The notes: a model not told the origin generated them from the letters alone. A DNA stretch of 64,000 nucleotides from Citreicoccus inhibens (GCF_019039035.1 NZ_JAHNZT010000005.1:186001-250000); one strand, 5' to 3'; shown: positions 1 to 8,594, counted from the first letter of the stretch. Program-made: numbers and translations.

Positions 1-1505
1 ACTGGACGCCCGATGGCGTGAACAGCGCGAAGGTGAGCCGCTATCCCCACCTGGAGGGCCTGCAAGGCATCAACCCGCGCAGCGTGTTCAGCATCACGCC
101 GTATGCCGCGGCCACCGTGGCGTTGAAGACGGACGACGGGCGCGGCGTGTTCCGGCCCAACGTGGGCGCGGACGCGCGCATCGACCCCGCGCCCTGGCTG
201 TCCATGAAGCTGACGGCCAACCCGGACTTCAGCGACGCGGAGGCGGACCAGGGCTTTCTCTTGCTGGACACCGAGCAGCCCCTCTTGCCGGAGCGCCGCC
301 AGTTCTTCCTGGAGAGCGAGCACCTCTTCATCGCGCCCATCAACGTGTTCACCTCGCGCCGCATCGCGCTGCGCCCGCATGACCGCGTCTGGGGGGGCCT
401 GCAGCTCACCGGCAAGCTGGGCGGCCTCAACTTCGCGCTGCTCGACGTGCAGCACCGAGACCTGTCCGGCCGCACCCCGGATGGCTCGGAGGTGTACGAG
501 AACGTCAACTCGGGCGTGGTGCGGCTGCAGCAGGACCTGGGCAAGCGCTCCATGCTGGCGCTCGTGGCGCTCAATCGCAGCGGACGCGGCGGCCTGTATG
601 GCGACTCGAACTTCTCCACGGTGGGAATGGACGCCAACATTCACATCTACGAGGAGTTCTTCATCCAGGCCGAGGCCCTGCGCAGTTGGAGCCCGCTGGG
701 CAACGTGGACGCGGACGCCTACCACGTGGGCCTCCACCGCTTCGACACGCTGTCGGAGTTCTGGCTCCAGTTCGAGGACATCGGGAAGAACTACGCGAAC
801 CCGCTGGGCTGGACGCCGGTGGTGGACAAGCAGGGCTGGAACTCGCACCTGTTCTTGAACCCGTTCCCCAAGTGGCGCTTCCTGCCTCGGCTGGACGTGA
901 CGTGGGACACGCTGTGGCGGCGCAACCACGAGGGCGCGCGCACGCGCTACCGCCAGCGGCTCAACGTGCAGCCCTACCTGCACCACAACTTCGCGCTCTA
1001 CTTCGACGGCATCTACGACGACAACGAGGGCTTCCGGAACCGCTTGGCCACGGCGGGCTTCACGCTGTTCCCGCATGACTGGCAGAGCTTCACGCTGACC
1101 GCGATTGGCGGGCGCTTCCTGGGCGGCGAGATTCGCGGCCTCAACGGCGCCTTCAACCTGAAGCTGGGGCCCCACATCGTCGCGAAGTTCAGCGGCTTCT
1201 ATACGCGCAACTTCGGCGTGCCCGAGGGCAGCAAGCTCTTTGGCGCCTCGGGGGATGGCTACAGCTGGTCTGGCTACGCGCAGCTTCGCTACCACTTCAG
1301 CCCGGACCTCTACGCGCGCGTCACGTTCCAGAAGGGCGATGTGTTCGAGCTGGCGGACTACAACAGCGTCAAGGGCACGTTCCTGGACGCGATGGTGGGG
1401 TGGCACTACCGCCAGTGGAGCGACATCTTCCTCGTCTATACGGATCAGCCCTTCAATGGCTCACAGGAGCGGCGAATCCTTTCCAAGATTTCCTTCAACT
1501 ACTGA
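1..1505 (+). CDS. DUF5916-type outer-membrane protein (C-terminal part)
   Basis: The frame is open from the first bases of the window, so this is the 3' part of a larger gene; the GTG at 18 is unlikely to be the start. The visible 500 residues match the C-terminal domain of DUF5916 proteins. An N-terminal segment carries the family's NPDFS..EAD and PERRQFFLE signatures. After it come many alternating hydrophobic/aromatic stretches (for example the repeated WxxF/YxxxF pattern) ending in Phe-Asn-Tyr, as expected for an outer-membrane beta-barrel closing on an aromatic residue. Full-length relatives usually carry a sugar-binding-like domain ahead of the barrel, which would lie outside the window. 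Function of the family is not established. The methyltransferase gene starts only 11 bases after the stop, so it may be the first gene of the MNIO operon. Confidence 0.75.
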   Translation, partial: WTPDGVNSAKVSRYPHLEGLQGINPRSVFSITPYAAATVALKTDDGRGVFRPNVGADARIDPAPWLSMKLTANPDFSDAEADQGFLLLDTEQPLLPERRQFFLESEHLFIAPINVFTSRRIALRPHDRVWGGLQLTGKLGGLNFALLDVQHRDLSGRTPDGSEVYENVNSGVVRLQQDLGKRSMLALVALNRSGRGGLYGDSNFSTVGMDANIHIYEEFFIQAEALRSWSPLGNVDADAYHVGLHRFDTLSEFWLQFEDIGKNYANPLGWTPVVDKQGWNSHLFLNPFPKWRFLPRLDVTWDTLWRRNHEGARTRYRQRLNVQPYLHHNFALYFDGIYDDNEGFRNRLATAGFTLFPHDWQSFTLTAIGGRFLGGEIRGLNGAFNLKLGPHIVAKFSGFYTRNFGVPEGSKLFGASGDGYSWSGYAQLRYHFSPDLYARVTFQKGDVFELADYNSVKGTFLDAMVGWHYRQWSDIFLVYTDQPFNGSQERRILSKISFNY

Positions 1506-1516
1506 GGACCCCCCGC

Positions 1517-2356
1517 ATGAGCTCCGCGAACCCCACGGCCCTCAAGAGCCGCTATGACGAGGTGTCGCCCAAGTATGAGCAGACGGCGCCCAACCACGTG
1601 GCCATCAAGCTGTTCTGGCTGGCGTACGAGCACCTGACCTGGAAGCCCGTGGAGGCGCTGCTGCCCAAGGACGGCCGGTCCTGGCGGGTGCTGGACGCGG
1701 GCGGGGGCGGCGGCAAGTTCGGCACGCGCTTCGCGGAGGCCGGGCACCACGTCACGGTGCTGGACATCTCGCCCGGGATGCTGGACGGCGCGCGCGCGCA
1801 GTTCTCCACGAAGGGCCTGCTGGAGCGGGCCACCTTCGTGGAGGGCAACGTGGCGGCGCTCGACTTCGCCGACGCGTCGTTCGACCTCGTCTTCTGCGAG
1901 GGCGACCCGGTCTCGTATTGCCTGGACGCCCATCCCCGCGCGGTGCGGGAGCTGGTGCGCGTGGCGAAGCCGGGCGCGCCGGTGGTGCTCGGCGTGGACA
2001 ACCGCTACGAGGCCTTCTCCGGGACGCTGAAGATGGGCAAGCCCGCTGACGCATTTCAATCCCTGCTCGATGGCCGCACCACGTGTCCCTATGGCCTGCC
2101 GGTGCACGCCTTCACGGTGCGCGAGCTGGAGAAGGTGGTGGCCGAAGCGGGCGCGGAGCTGGACGAGATTTTCGGCAAGCCCGTCATGTTCTTCGACATG
2201 CTCCAGGCCATGGCCGCCGCGCGCGGCACGCCCGGGACGCCGTGGGATGCGTGGGCGGCGCGCGACGAAATCCTCGCGCTCCAGGAGCGGCTGGCGCACG
2301 AGGGCTTCGCGGTGCTGGGGCAGCACTTCCAGGTCATGGCGCGCCGCAAGGCGTGA
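1517..2356 (+). CDS. class I SAM-dependent methyltransferase
   Basis: A 279-residue methyltransferase with the Rossmann motif I VLDAGGGGGKFG at about residues 58-69, an acidic strand-2 end (VLDIS) and a post-motif SFDLVFCEGDPVSY. The ATG at 1517 follows the previous stop by 11 bases; the frame stays open further upstream, but that part overlaps the barrel gene and lacks family similarity. The C-terminal half (about residues 180-279) is helical and probably forms the substrate cap. It lies directly upstream of an MNIO-family oxidase and that enzyme's partner-like protein with 10-15 base gaps, so a role in modifying the same substrate is plausible. Substrate unknown: it could equally be a small-molecule methyltransferase. 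Confidence 0.85.
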   Translation: MSSANPTALKSRYDEVSPKYEQTAPNHVAIKLFWLAYEHLTWKPVEALLPKDGRSWRVLDAGGGGGKFGTRFAEAGHHVTVLDISPGMLDGARAQFSTKGLLERATFVEGNVAALDFADASFDLVFCEGDPVSYCLDAHPRAVRELVRVAKPGAPVVLGVDNRYEAFSGTLKMGKPADAFQSLLDGRTTCPYGLPVHAFTVRELEKVVAEAGAELDEIFGKPVMFFDMLQAMAAARGTPGTPWDAWAARDEILALQERLAHEGFAVLGQHFQVMARRKA

Positions 2357-2366
2357 GGAGCGCGCC

Positions 2367-3197
2367 ATGGAGCTTCCCTATCTGGGCGTGGGTCTCAGCT
2401 ATCGCTGGGACCTGAACCCTCACCTCGCGCGAGGCAATCCGGGCGTGGACTGGCTGGAGGTGACGCCCGAGCACTTCCTGCCGCTCACGGACGACGCGGA
2501 GCGGCGCCTGGACGTCCTGGCCAAACGCTATCCGTTGGTGGGCCACAGCCTGGAGTTGAGCGTGGGCTCGGACGGCGTGGACGCGCCGGGCTATCGGGAT
2601 GGCTTGCGTCGCATCGTCTCGCGGACGAAGAGCGTGTGGCACGGGGACCATCTGTGTTTCACGCGCGTGGGACCTCTGCCCTTGCGCGCGCTCACGCCCG
2701 TGCCGCTGACGGACGAGGCGGTGGAGACGTGCGTGCGCAACGCCCGCGCGGTGCGCGCCGACCTGGGCGTGCCGTTCGTGCTGGAGAACATCGCCTATCT
2801 CTTCCACACCGACCTCGACACGCTGGACGAGGCGGACTTCATCCGTCGCGTGGTGGAGGGCGCGGACTGCGGCCTGCTGTTGGACTTGCACAACGTCTAT
2901 TGCAACGCGGTGAACCACGGCTACGACGCGTATCGCTTCCTCGACCGTCTGCCATTGGACCGCGTGGTGCAGATCCACCTCGCCGGCGGCGTGACGGCCG
3001 AGGGCCTGCGCTTGGACAGCCACTCCGCTCCCTCGCCCGAGGAGGTGTGGCAGCTGCTGGAGTACGTCGTCCCGCGCTGCCCGGTGCGCGGCGTCAACTT
3101 CGAGATGGACAGTGGTTTTCCTCCCTTCGTGCGCCTGGTGGAGGAGCTGGCGCGGGCGCGCGCCATCTTGCAACGCCATGGCGCGAGCAAAGCCTGA
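2367..3197 (+). CDS. DUF692 / MNIO-family multinuclear iron oxidase
   Basis: A 276-residue TIM-barrel protein of the DUF692 (MNIO) family, whose studied members use two or three iron atoms to modify cysteine, aspartate or other residues in ribosomally made peptides. Conserved candidate metal ligands are all present: E31 in WLEVTPEHF, H60 in GHSLELS, H92/H95 in WHGDHLCF, E140 in LENIAYL, D173 and H175 in LLDLHNVYCN, H204 in IHLAGG, H219 in DSHS and E246 in NFEMDSGF. The ATG at 2367 lies 10 bases after the methyltransferase stop. The next gene resembles the partner protein that usually accompanies these enzymes. No short precursor peptide is evident next to it, so the substrate may be encoded elsewhere or be carried by the partner protein. 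Confidence 0.9.
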   Translation: MELPYLGVGLSYRWDLNPHLARGNPGVDWLEVTPEHFLPLTDDAERRLDVLAKRYPLVGHSLELSVGSDGVDAPGYRDGLRRIVSRTKSVWHGDHLCFTRVGPLPLRALTPVPLTDEAVETCVRNARAVRADLGVPFVLENIAYLFHTDLDTLDEADFIRRVVEGADCGLLLDLHNVYCNAVNHGYDAYRFLDRLPLDRVVQIHLAGGVTAEGLRLDSHSAPSPEEVWQLLEYVVPRCPVRGVNFEMDSGFPPFVRLVEELARARAILQRHGASKA

Positions 3198-3212
3198 CGG
3201 AGCCTCCTCGCC

Positions 3213-3791
3213 ATGAGCTATTCCCAGTCATTGGAAGTGCTGGCGCGGCTGCACGTGGATCCGCGCTTTCGTCGGGCATGGAGTCAGGACGCGAGCGCCG
3301 CGCTCACGGCCTACGCGCTGACGCCTCGGGAGCGCGAGGCGCTTGGTCGCGTGGACGCGACCATGGTGGACCGGGCGGGCCGGATGATGGACTACCACCG
3401 CGGCGCGCGGGTGACCGAGCAGCTGCCGTGGGTGGACGTGTCGAAGCGTCCCGAGCTCGGGCCTCGGCTGCATCGTTTCATGGCGGAGGTGTTGCCCGAG
3501 CTGCTCAACCGCGAGGAGGCCATCACCTTCTGCCGTGACCTCGAAGCGCGGCCCGATGGGTTGCCCGCGTATGGGGCGGAGCTGGCGCGATGTGAGCGAT
3601 TGCGGCTCGGGCTCGCCTGGGGCCTGGAGCCGATGACAGGCGGCGCGCGGGTGGAGTCCTTCACCTACCCGGTGCTGGAGATTCTGGCCGCGCTGGCGGC
3701 GCGCCCGGGTTGGCCCGAGGTGACGCCGCGCCCCACGCGCGTGGAGTACCTGAAGGTGCCGGGCCTGCCCGCCGTGTGGGTGCGCGGGTAG
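3213..3791 (+). CDS. MNIO partner-like protein with leader-like N-terminus
   Basis: A 192-residue protein starting 15 bases after the MNIO gene. Residues about 8-50 have the pattern of a LigA-like helical domain (LxRLHVDPRFRRAW, then LTxYxLTPREREAL), a module found in front of some ribosomal-peptide precursors and in MNIO partner proteins. The rest, with the C-terminal FTYPVLEILAAL segment and a short strand-rich end, resembles the DUF2063-type proteins that present peptides to DUF692 enzymes. No catalytic motif is visible and only two cysteines are present. Most likely the substrate-recognition partner of the upstream oxidase. A less likely alternative is that the protein itself carries the modified residues. 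Identity rests on context as much as on sequence. Confidence 0.6.
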   Translation: MSYSQSLEVLARLHVDPRFRRAWSQDASAALTAYALTPREREALGRVDATMVDRAGRMMDYHRGARVTEQLPWVDVSKRPELGPRLHRFMAEVLPELLNREEAITFCRDLEARPDGLPAYGAELARCERLRLGLAWGLEPMTGGARVESFTYPVLEILAALAARPGWPEVTPRPTRVEYLKVPGLPAVWVRG

Positions 3792-3812
3792 GCCCGGAGC
3801 CCGTCGCCGCGC

Positions 3813-4313
3813 TCAGTGCGTGGCGCCGCGGTGGTGCACCTTCTGATAGGTGCCCAGCAGCTCGGCCTCGCCGAGCACGTGGCCGTTCATGGCCTCCCTT
3901 AGCTCGGCGCGCGTGGCCCGCCCCAGGTCGGGGAGCACGGTGTCCAGCGCGTACAGCCGGAAGAAATAGCGGTGGTTGCCGACGGGCGGCATGGGCCCGC
4001 CGTAGGCCGAGCGGTGGAAGTCGTTGAGCCCCTGCCGCACCCCGGCCGGGAGCACGTCCAGGTTGGCGCCGTCCGGCAGGTCCTGGGCGCCCGGGGGGAT
4101 GTTGTAGAGGACCCAGTGGCAGAAGGTCATCTTCGGGTTCTGCGGGTCCGGGGCATCCGGGTCCTCCACGATGAGGGCCAGGCTCTGGGTCCCAGCGGGC
4201 GGGTTCTCCCAGTGAAGGGGCGGCGCCTTGTCCTCCCCCTCCCCCGTGTAGGCGATGGGGATGGGGCCGCCGTTCTTGAATCGCGGGGACGTGAGCTCGA
4301 GCGGCTTGGGCAT
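3813..4313 (-). CDS. YbhB/YbcL-type PEBP protein
   Basis: A 166-residue phosphatidylethanolamine-binding-protein (Raf kinase inhibitor-like) family member. The ATG at 4313 gives MPKPLELTSPRF, the usual beginning of cytoplasmic bacterial forms. The fold's signature segments are present in order: IPIAYTGEGEDKAPPLHW, LIVEDPDAPDP, CHWVLYNIPP, SAYGGPMPPVGNHRYFFRLYALD. The DPDAPDP and GxHRYFF segments form the anion-binding pocket in solved structures. No signal peptide. Bacterial roles are poorly known. It is convergent with the MNIO operon (21 bases between stops) and divergent from the ATP synthase genes. Confidence 0.9.
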   Translation of the reverse strand: MPKPLELTSPRFKNGGPIPIAYTGEGEDKAPPLHWENPPAGTQSLALIVEDPDAPDPQNPKMTFCHWVLYNIPPGAQDLPDGANLDVLPAGVRQGLNDFHRSAYGGPMPPVGNHRYFFRLYALDTVLPDLGRATRAELREAMNGHVLGEAELLGTYQKVHHRGATH

Positions 4314-4628
4314 TCGACTCCTCCGGGACGACGCGCGGAAAGGATGCGGTGCGCAAGGCAAGCTGGCGACTCGGGAGCCGCCGCGGCGAGGCGCGGCCGG
4401 GCGGGCCCTGGCCTCGGCGTCCGCCCGCCAGACGAGCACGGCAGATCCTCCGAGCGAGAGAAGAACTCACGCCTGCCGCAACCCCCTCTCCCGAGGGAGT
4501 GTCCACCCCCGGATGGTAGCGGTTGCGCCTGCCGCTCATTCGGTGCTAAGCGGCGCCCGCGCGTGGAATGGGGCAGGGTGGGGTGATGGTGAAACCCAAG
4601 GTTTCCCAGGGTTTGGTGAGGCGTCCAC
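4314..4628. promoter_or_regulatory. divergent intergenic region, PEBP gene / atp F0 operon
   Basis: 315 bases with no supported gene. It must hold the promoters for the PEBP gene (leftward) and the F0 operon (rightward). A short inverted repeat, AAACCC at 4592-4597 and GGGTTT at 4609-4614, sits just ahead of the first ATP synthase gene and could form a leader hairpin or an operator. No convincing -35/-10 pair was picked out by eye. Confidence 0.4.
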
Positions 4629-4892
4629 ATGGCGGAGCGACGACCCTCGAACAACCGTCCCGATGACCGGGAGCTGGGCGAGACAGCCCGGCAGATGAGG
4701 GCCGCGGAGCCCTACATCTCGGCGGTGTGGAAGTTGGTGGGCGGCGCGGTGGTGGGGGTGCTGGGCGGGTGGTGGCTGGACCGGTGGTTGGGGACGGCGC
4801 CGTGGGTGCTGCTGGGGCTGAGCCTGGTGGGGATTTGCGTGGGCTTCTACGGCTTCCTCCGTGAGATGGCCCGACTGGGGAAGCGGAAGTGA
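4629..4892 (+). CDS. AtpZ/AtpI-family ATP synthase accessory protein
   Basis: An 87-residue membrane protein with two transmembrane segments (about residues 32-50 and 55-75) joined by WWLDRWLGTAPW. This is the hallmark arrangement of the short AtpZ/AtpI family encoded at the front of many F0 operons. These proteins help c-ring assembly or Mg2+/Ca2+ handling. The next gene starts at a GTG overlapping this stop codon (GTGA), so the two are translationally coupled. Confidence 0.85.
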   Translation: MAERRPSNNRPDDRELGETARQMRAAEPYISAVWKLVGGAVVGVLGGWWLDRWLGTAPWVLLGLSLVGICVGFYGFLREMARLGKRK

Positions 4893-5293
4893 CGCGGGAG
4901 TCTGGAAGCGACCCGTTCCGGTCGCACGCGGGGTTGGCGGCGGGGGTGATGGTCGTGGGGCTGGTGGTGGCCGCCGCGATGCCGAAGGCGGCGGATGACC
5001 GGCTGGCGGCCTTGTTGGGCGTGGGGTTGTCGGCGGTGGCGGGTGTCCTGGCGCTGCTGTTGAAGCGACGGGCGATGCGGCAGGCGGACCTGAAGGCCGC
5101 GCTGAAGGTCGTGGGGTTGGTGTTCGCGCTGCGCGGGGTGTGCGTGGGGTTGGGGTTGGCGTGGGTGGTGTCTCGAGATTTGAGCGCGGTGCCGTTCGTG
5201 GGCGGCTTCTTTGGCGTCTACTTCGCGCTGCAGTGGATTGAAGTGAGCTACGTGATGGCCGCGTCGAAAGGCGCGGCGGGCGGAGACGAGTGA
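4889..5293 (+). CDS. AtpI-like membrane protein of the F0 operon
   Basis: A 134-residue protein predicted to span the membrane four times (about residues 16-34, 40-60, 72-95 and 100-123), the size and topology of the classical AtpI/UncI subunit. It starts at GTG 4889 inside the preceding stop and its own stop overlaps the start of atpB, so atpZ, this gene and atpB form a chain of overlapping coding sequences. Sequence similarity to AtpI is weak by eye, so the call leans on topology and position. Family members assist c-ring assembly. Confidence 0.65.
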   Translation: MTRESGSDPFRSHAGLAAGVMVVGLVVAAAMPKAADDRLAALLGVGLSAVAGVLALLLKRRAMRQADLKAALKVVGLVFALRGVCVGLGLAWVVSRDLSAVPFVGGFFGVYFALQWIEVSYVMAASKGAAGGDE

Positions 5294-6381
5294 TGCGCAA
5301 GGCTATGGTGCTGTTCGCCTGTCTGTTCGCGGGCGCCGTGCAGGCCTCGGAGCATGAGTCCGAGGGGCACGAGCCCGCGGGCCACGAGGCCCCCGCGGGT
5401 GGCCATGAGGCGGCGGGGAAGGAGGACGTGGCCGGCTACATCCTCCACCACGTGGCGGACTCGAATGAGTACGAGTTCGAGGTGCCGCTCAGCTCCGAGG
5501 AGCACGTCATCCACCTGCCCCGGCTGCTCATCCCCTTCCACGAGGGGGCGTGCGCGCCGGTGGCCTCCGAGCACGGCGAAGTGACGCCGGGCCTGGGCGC
5601 CGGGTGCCTGGACCTCTCCATCACCAAGCACACGGTGATGATGTGGCTGGCGGCGGTGCTGCTCATCGGCTCGCTGATGCTGTGGAGCAACCGCGACAAG
5701 TCCAAGCTGGTGCCGCGCGGCGCCGGGGCCAACCTCTTCGAGATGCTCGTCCTCTTCGTGCGTGACGAGCTGGCCATCAAGAACATCGGCAAGGAGGAGG
5801 GGCCCAAGTACACGCCCTACCTGCTGACCGCGTTCTTCTTCATCCTCTTCATGAACCTGCTGGGCCTGTTCCCCTGGATGGCGACCGCCACGGGCAACAT
5901 TGCGGTCACCTGCGGCCTGGCGGTGTGCACCTTCGTCGTCACCCAGATTGCCGGCATCCGCGCGGCGGGCCTGGGCGGCTACCTGAAGCACCTGACGGGC
6001 GGCGTGGCCCCCTGGCTGTGGCCGATCATGATTCCGGTGGAAGTGCTGGGCCTGTTCACCAAGCCCTTCGCGCTCACCATCCGTCTCTTCGCCAACATGC
6101 TGGCGGGCCACATCGTCATCTTCTTCCTCCTGGGCCTCATCTTCATGCTGGCCCACCCCGCGGTGGCCCTGGTGAGCGTGCCGTTCGCCTTCGGCATCTA
6201 CCTGCTGGAGCTGTTCGTGGCCTTCGTGCAGGCGTACGTCTTCACGATGCTCTCGGCCCTCTTCATCGGCATGGGCGTGGCCATGGGCCACCACCACGAT
6301 GACCACGGCCACGAGGGCGACCACGGGCACGGCCACAAGGAAGACGGCCACGCCCACGACCACGGCAAGGCGCACGCCTGA
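5293..6381 (+). CDS. atpB: ATP synthase F0 subunit a
   Basis: A 362-residue subunit a, the proton half-channel of F0. The essential arginine of helix 5 is present (R264 in [14 protein letters not shown]), as is the MNLLGLFPW helix. The ATG at 5293 overlaps the preceding TGA; a GTG three bases earlier is the alternative. The protein is longer than usual because of two additions. The N-terminus has a signal-like hydrophobic stretch followed by a His/Glu-rich segment of about 30 residues. The C-terminus (about 331-362) is a His/Asp/Gly-rich tail with more than ten histidines. Such tails may bind metal ions; whether they affect the motor is unknown. Confidence 0.97.
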   Translation: MRKAMVLFACLFAGAVQASEHESEGHEPAGHEAPAGGHEAAGKEDVAGYILHHVADSNEYEFEVPLSSEEHVIHLPRLLIPFHEGACAPVASEHGEVTPGLGAGCLDLSITKHTVMMWLAAVLLIGSLMLWSNRDKSKLVPRGAGANLFEMLVLFVRDELAIKNIGKEEGPKYTPYLLTAFFFILFMNLLGLFPWMATATGNIAVTCGLAVCTFVVTQIAGIRAAGLGGYLKHLTGGVAPWLWPIMIPVEVLGLFTKPFALTIRLFANMLAGHIVIFFLLGLIFMLAHPAVALVSVPFAFGIYLLELFVAFVQAYVFTMLSALFIGMGVAMGHHHDDHGHEGDHGHGHKEDGHAHDHGKAHA

Positions 6382-6407
6382 GCCGGTCGCGGTCTCATCG
6401 AGTTGAC

Positions 6408-6430
6408 GGGGCGCGGCGGTACGGCGCCCC
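6408..6430 (+). promoter_or_regulatory. hairpin between atpB and atpE
   Basis: A perfect 7-bp stem, GGGGCGC at 6408-6414 and GCGCCCC at 6424-6430, with a 9-base loop, lies in the 151-base gap between atpB and atpE. Subunit c is needed in about ten copies per complex. RNA elements between these genes are known in other bacteria to adjust its expression, so a processing or stabilising role is likely; there is no U-tract for termination. Confidence 0.4.
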
Positions 6431-6532
6431 GGTTGAAGACCTGGCGATTCGAAAGGTCGCCAGAGGTAGTCCTCAAGGGAATTCACGACCCCCCCACAAG
6501 CGGGTCCTCGCTCTGAAAGTAGAAGTGCTTCC

Positions 6533-6763
6533 ATGACCAACTTCGCTCTTGCCTTCCTCGCCGCCGGTATCGGCGCTGGCCTCTCCATCATCGGCGCCGC
6601 CCTCGGCATCGGTAAGCTCGCCGCCGCCGCCATGGACGCCACGGGCCGTCAGCCGGCCGCCGCTGGCGACATCCGCACCACGATGATCATCGCCGCGGCC
6701 CTCATCGAAGGCGCCACGCTGTTCGCGCTGGTCGTTTGCATCCTGCTCGCCATCAAGGCCTAA
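6533..6763 (+). CDS. atpE: ATP synthase F0 subunit c
   Basis: A 76-residue helical hairpin: helix 1 is the glycine/alanine-rich GIGAGLSIIGAALGIG stretch, the polar loop is the ATGRQPA segment, and helix 2 carries the ion-binding carboxylate E59 in ALIEGATLFA. The sodium-binding signature (Gln in helix 1, Ser/Thr next to the Glu) is missing: the helix-1 position is Ile26 and E59 is followed by Gly-Ala. The ring should therefore carry protons. The helix-1 GxGxG repeat is normal for tightly packed rings. Confidence 0.97.
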   Translation: MTNFALAFLAAGIGAGLSIIGAALGIGKLAAAAMDATGRQPAAAGDIRTTMIIAAALIEGATLFALVVCILLAIKA

Positions 6764-6879
6764 GCAGGTTCGTCACGCCGCACTGGCGCCCCGGGCTCGA
6801 GTCCGCGGGCGCCAGGTCGGTGCAGTTCCCGCTTCACCCGCAGTTCCCGCCCTCCTCTCTTCACGCCTCGGGACACGCC

Positions 6880-7416
6880 ATGCTCCTGCCCTCCGTCCTC
6901 GCCTCCAGCAGCTTCGTGGAGGTCCGCCCGGGACTCATCTTCTGGACCATCGTCACCTTCATCCTCGTGCTCGTCGTCCTCCGGGCGAAGGCGTGGGGCC
7001 CCATCCTCCAGTTGGTGGAGGAGCGCGAGAAGCAGATCTCCAACGCCATCGAGAGCGCCAAGCGTGAGCGCGCCGAGGCGGAGAAGCTGCTCGCCGACCA
7101 GAAGACGGCCATCGCCGAGGCCCGCCGTGAGGCCGCGGAGATGATGCGCCGCAACCAGGCGGACATGGAGAAGTTCCGCGACGAGCTGATGGCCAAGAGC
7201 CGCAAGGAGGCCGAGGAGCTCAAGGCCGGCGCTCGCCGCGAAATCGAGGAGCAGAAGTCCAAGGCCATCGCGGAGGTCCGCTCCATGGCCGTGGACCTGT
7301 CCATGGAAGTGGCCGGCAAGCTCCTGAACGAGCGCATGGACGACAGCAAGCACCGCGCGCTGGCCGAGCAGTTCGTGCAGTCCCTGCCGGTGCAGGGCGC
7401 GCGCAAGTCGGCCTAG
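6880..7416 (+). CDS. atpF: ATP synthase F0 subunit b
   Basis: A 178-residue stator subunit: one membrane helix near residues 17-36 (PGLIFWTIVTFILVLVVL) followed by a long charged coiled coil rich in Glu, Lys, Arg and Ala (about 45-150). Translation from the ATG at 6880 gives the normal family length; an earlier in-frame start near atpE would add an unrelated extension. The gene that usually follows, atpH (delta), and the rest of F1 (atpA, G, D, C) are not here. The next gene is ychF after 42 bases, so F1 must be encoded elsewhere. Confidence 0.95.
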   Translation: MLLPSVLASSSFVEVRPGLIFWTIVTFILVLVVLRAKAWGPILQLVEEREKQISNAIESAKRERAEAEKLLADQKTAIAEARREAAEMMRRNQADMEKFRDELMAKSRKEAEELKAGARREIEEQKSKAIAEVRSMAVDLSMEVAGKLLNERMDDSKHRALAEQFVQSLPVQGARKSA

Positions 7417-7458
7417 CGGGAAGCGTGCCCCCGGGCCCGCCTGTTCCAGGAATCCAAC

Positions 7459-8568
7459 ATGGCTCTCTCCATCGGCATTGTCGGACTGCCCAACGTGGGC
7501 AAGTCCACCCTGTTCAACGCGTTGTCCGCCGCGGGCGCGCAGGCGGCCAACTACCCGTTCTGCACCATCGAGCCGAACGTGGGCGTGGTGCCGGTGCCGG
7601 ATGACCGCCTGGACCAGCTGTCGGCCCTCATCAAGCCGCTGAAGAAGATCCCCACGTCGCTGGAGTTCGTGGACATCGCTGGCCTGGTGCGCGGCGCGTC
7701 CAAGGGCGAGGGCCTGGGCAACCAGTTCCTGGCGAACATCCGCCAGGTGGATGCCGTGCTCCACGTGCTGCGCTGCTTCGAGGACGAGAACATCACCCAC
7801 GTCGAGGGCGGCGTGGATCCGGTGCGGGACCGGGATGTCGTCGACACGGAGCTGTGCCTCAAGGACCTGGAGACGGTGGAGAAGCGCCGCGAGCGCGCCC
7901 AGCGCAACGCCAAGTCGGGCGGCAAGGCGGGCGACGAGGCCAAGGCCGAGCTGGTGCTGCTGGACCGCATCAAGGCGGGGCTGGACAACGCGACCACCGT
8001 GCGCGCGCAGAAGCTCACGGATGACGAGCGCGCGGCCATCCGCGACATGTTCCTGCTGACGGACAAGCCCGTGCTGTACGTGGCGAACATCAGCGAGGGG
8101 CAGATTGGCAAGGACGAGGGCGACAAGTACGTCCAGGCCGTGCGCGACATGGCCACCAAGGAAGGCGCGGGCGTGGTGGTGCTGGCCGCCGCCATGGAGT
8201 CGGAAATCCAACAGCTCCCCGAGGCCGAGCGTCCGGGCTTCCTGGAGAGCGCGGGGCTGACGGAGCCGGGCCTGCACAAGGTGGTGCGCGCCGGCTACAA
8301 GCTGCTGGGCCTGTGGACCTACTTCACGGTGGGCGAACAGGAGTGCCGTGCCTGGACCATCCACCAGGGCTTCAAGGCGCCGCAGGCGGCGGGCGTCATC
8401 CACTCGGACTTCGAGCGTGGCTTCATCAAGGCCGAGGTGATGCGCTGGGAGGACCTGGTGAAGCTGGGCAGCGAGTCCTCCGTGAAGGAGAAGGGCCTGC
8501 TGCGCGTGGAAGGCAAGGAGTACGTCGTCCAGGACGGCGACTGCATGCACTTCCGCTTCAACGTCTGA
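7459..8568 (+). CDS. ychF: YchF/Ola1-family P-loop ATPase
   Basis: A 369-residue protein of the universally conserved Obg-related YchF family. The P-loop GLPNVGKST is at residues 9-17 and switch II DIAGLVRGASKGEGLGN near 74-90. The G4 position reads NISE instead of NKxD, the change that gives this family its ATP preference. A coiled-coil insert lies around 130-190 and the C-terminal TGS domain holds ECRAWTI and DFERGFIKAEV. The protein binds ribosomes and is linked to oxidative-stress control in other bacteria. It follows atpF closely, and a strong terminator lies just past its stop, suggesting it ends the transcript. Confidence 0.97.
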   Translation: MALSIGIVGLPNVGKSTLFNALSAAGAQAANYPFCTIEPNVGVVPVPDDRLDQLSALIKPLKKIPTSLEFVDIAGLVRGASKGEGLGNQFLANIRQVDAVLHVLRCFEDENITHVEGGVDPVRDRDVVDTELCLKDLETVEKRRERAQRNAKSGGKAGDEAKAELVLLDRIKAGLDNATTVRAQKLTDDERAAIRDMFLLTDKPVLYVANISEGQIGKDEGDKYVQAVRDMATKEGAGVVVLAAAMESEIQQLPEAERPGFLESAGLTEPGLHKVVRAGYKLLGLWTYFTVGEQECRAWTIHQGFKAPQAAGVIHSDFERGFIKAEVMRWEDLVKLGSESSVKEKGLLRVEGKEYVVQDGDCMHFRFNV

Positions 8569-8594
8569 GGCGTCGCGCGAGCGCGGCCTACCCG

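Noticed and set aside
6533-6763. Sodium-type c-ring in ATP synthase
   Set aside because: The helix-1 Gln and the Ser/Thr beside the ion-binding Glu are absent, so the ring should be proton-type.
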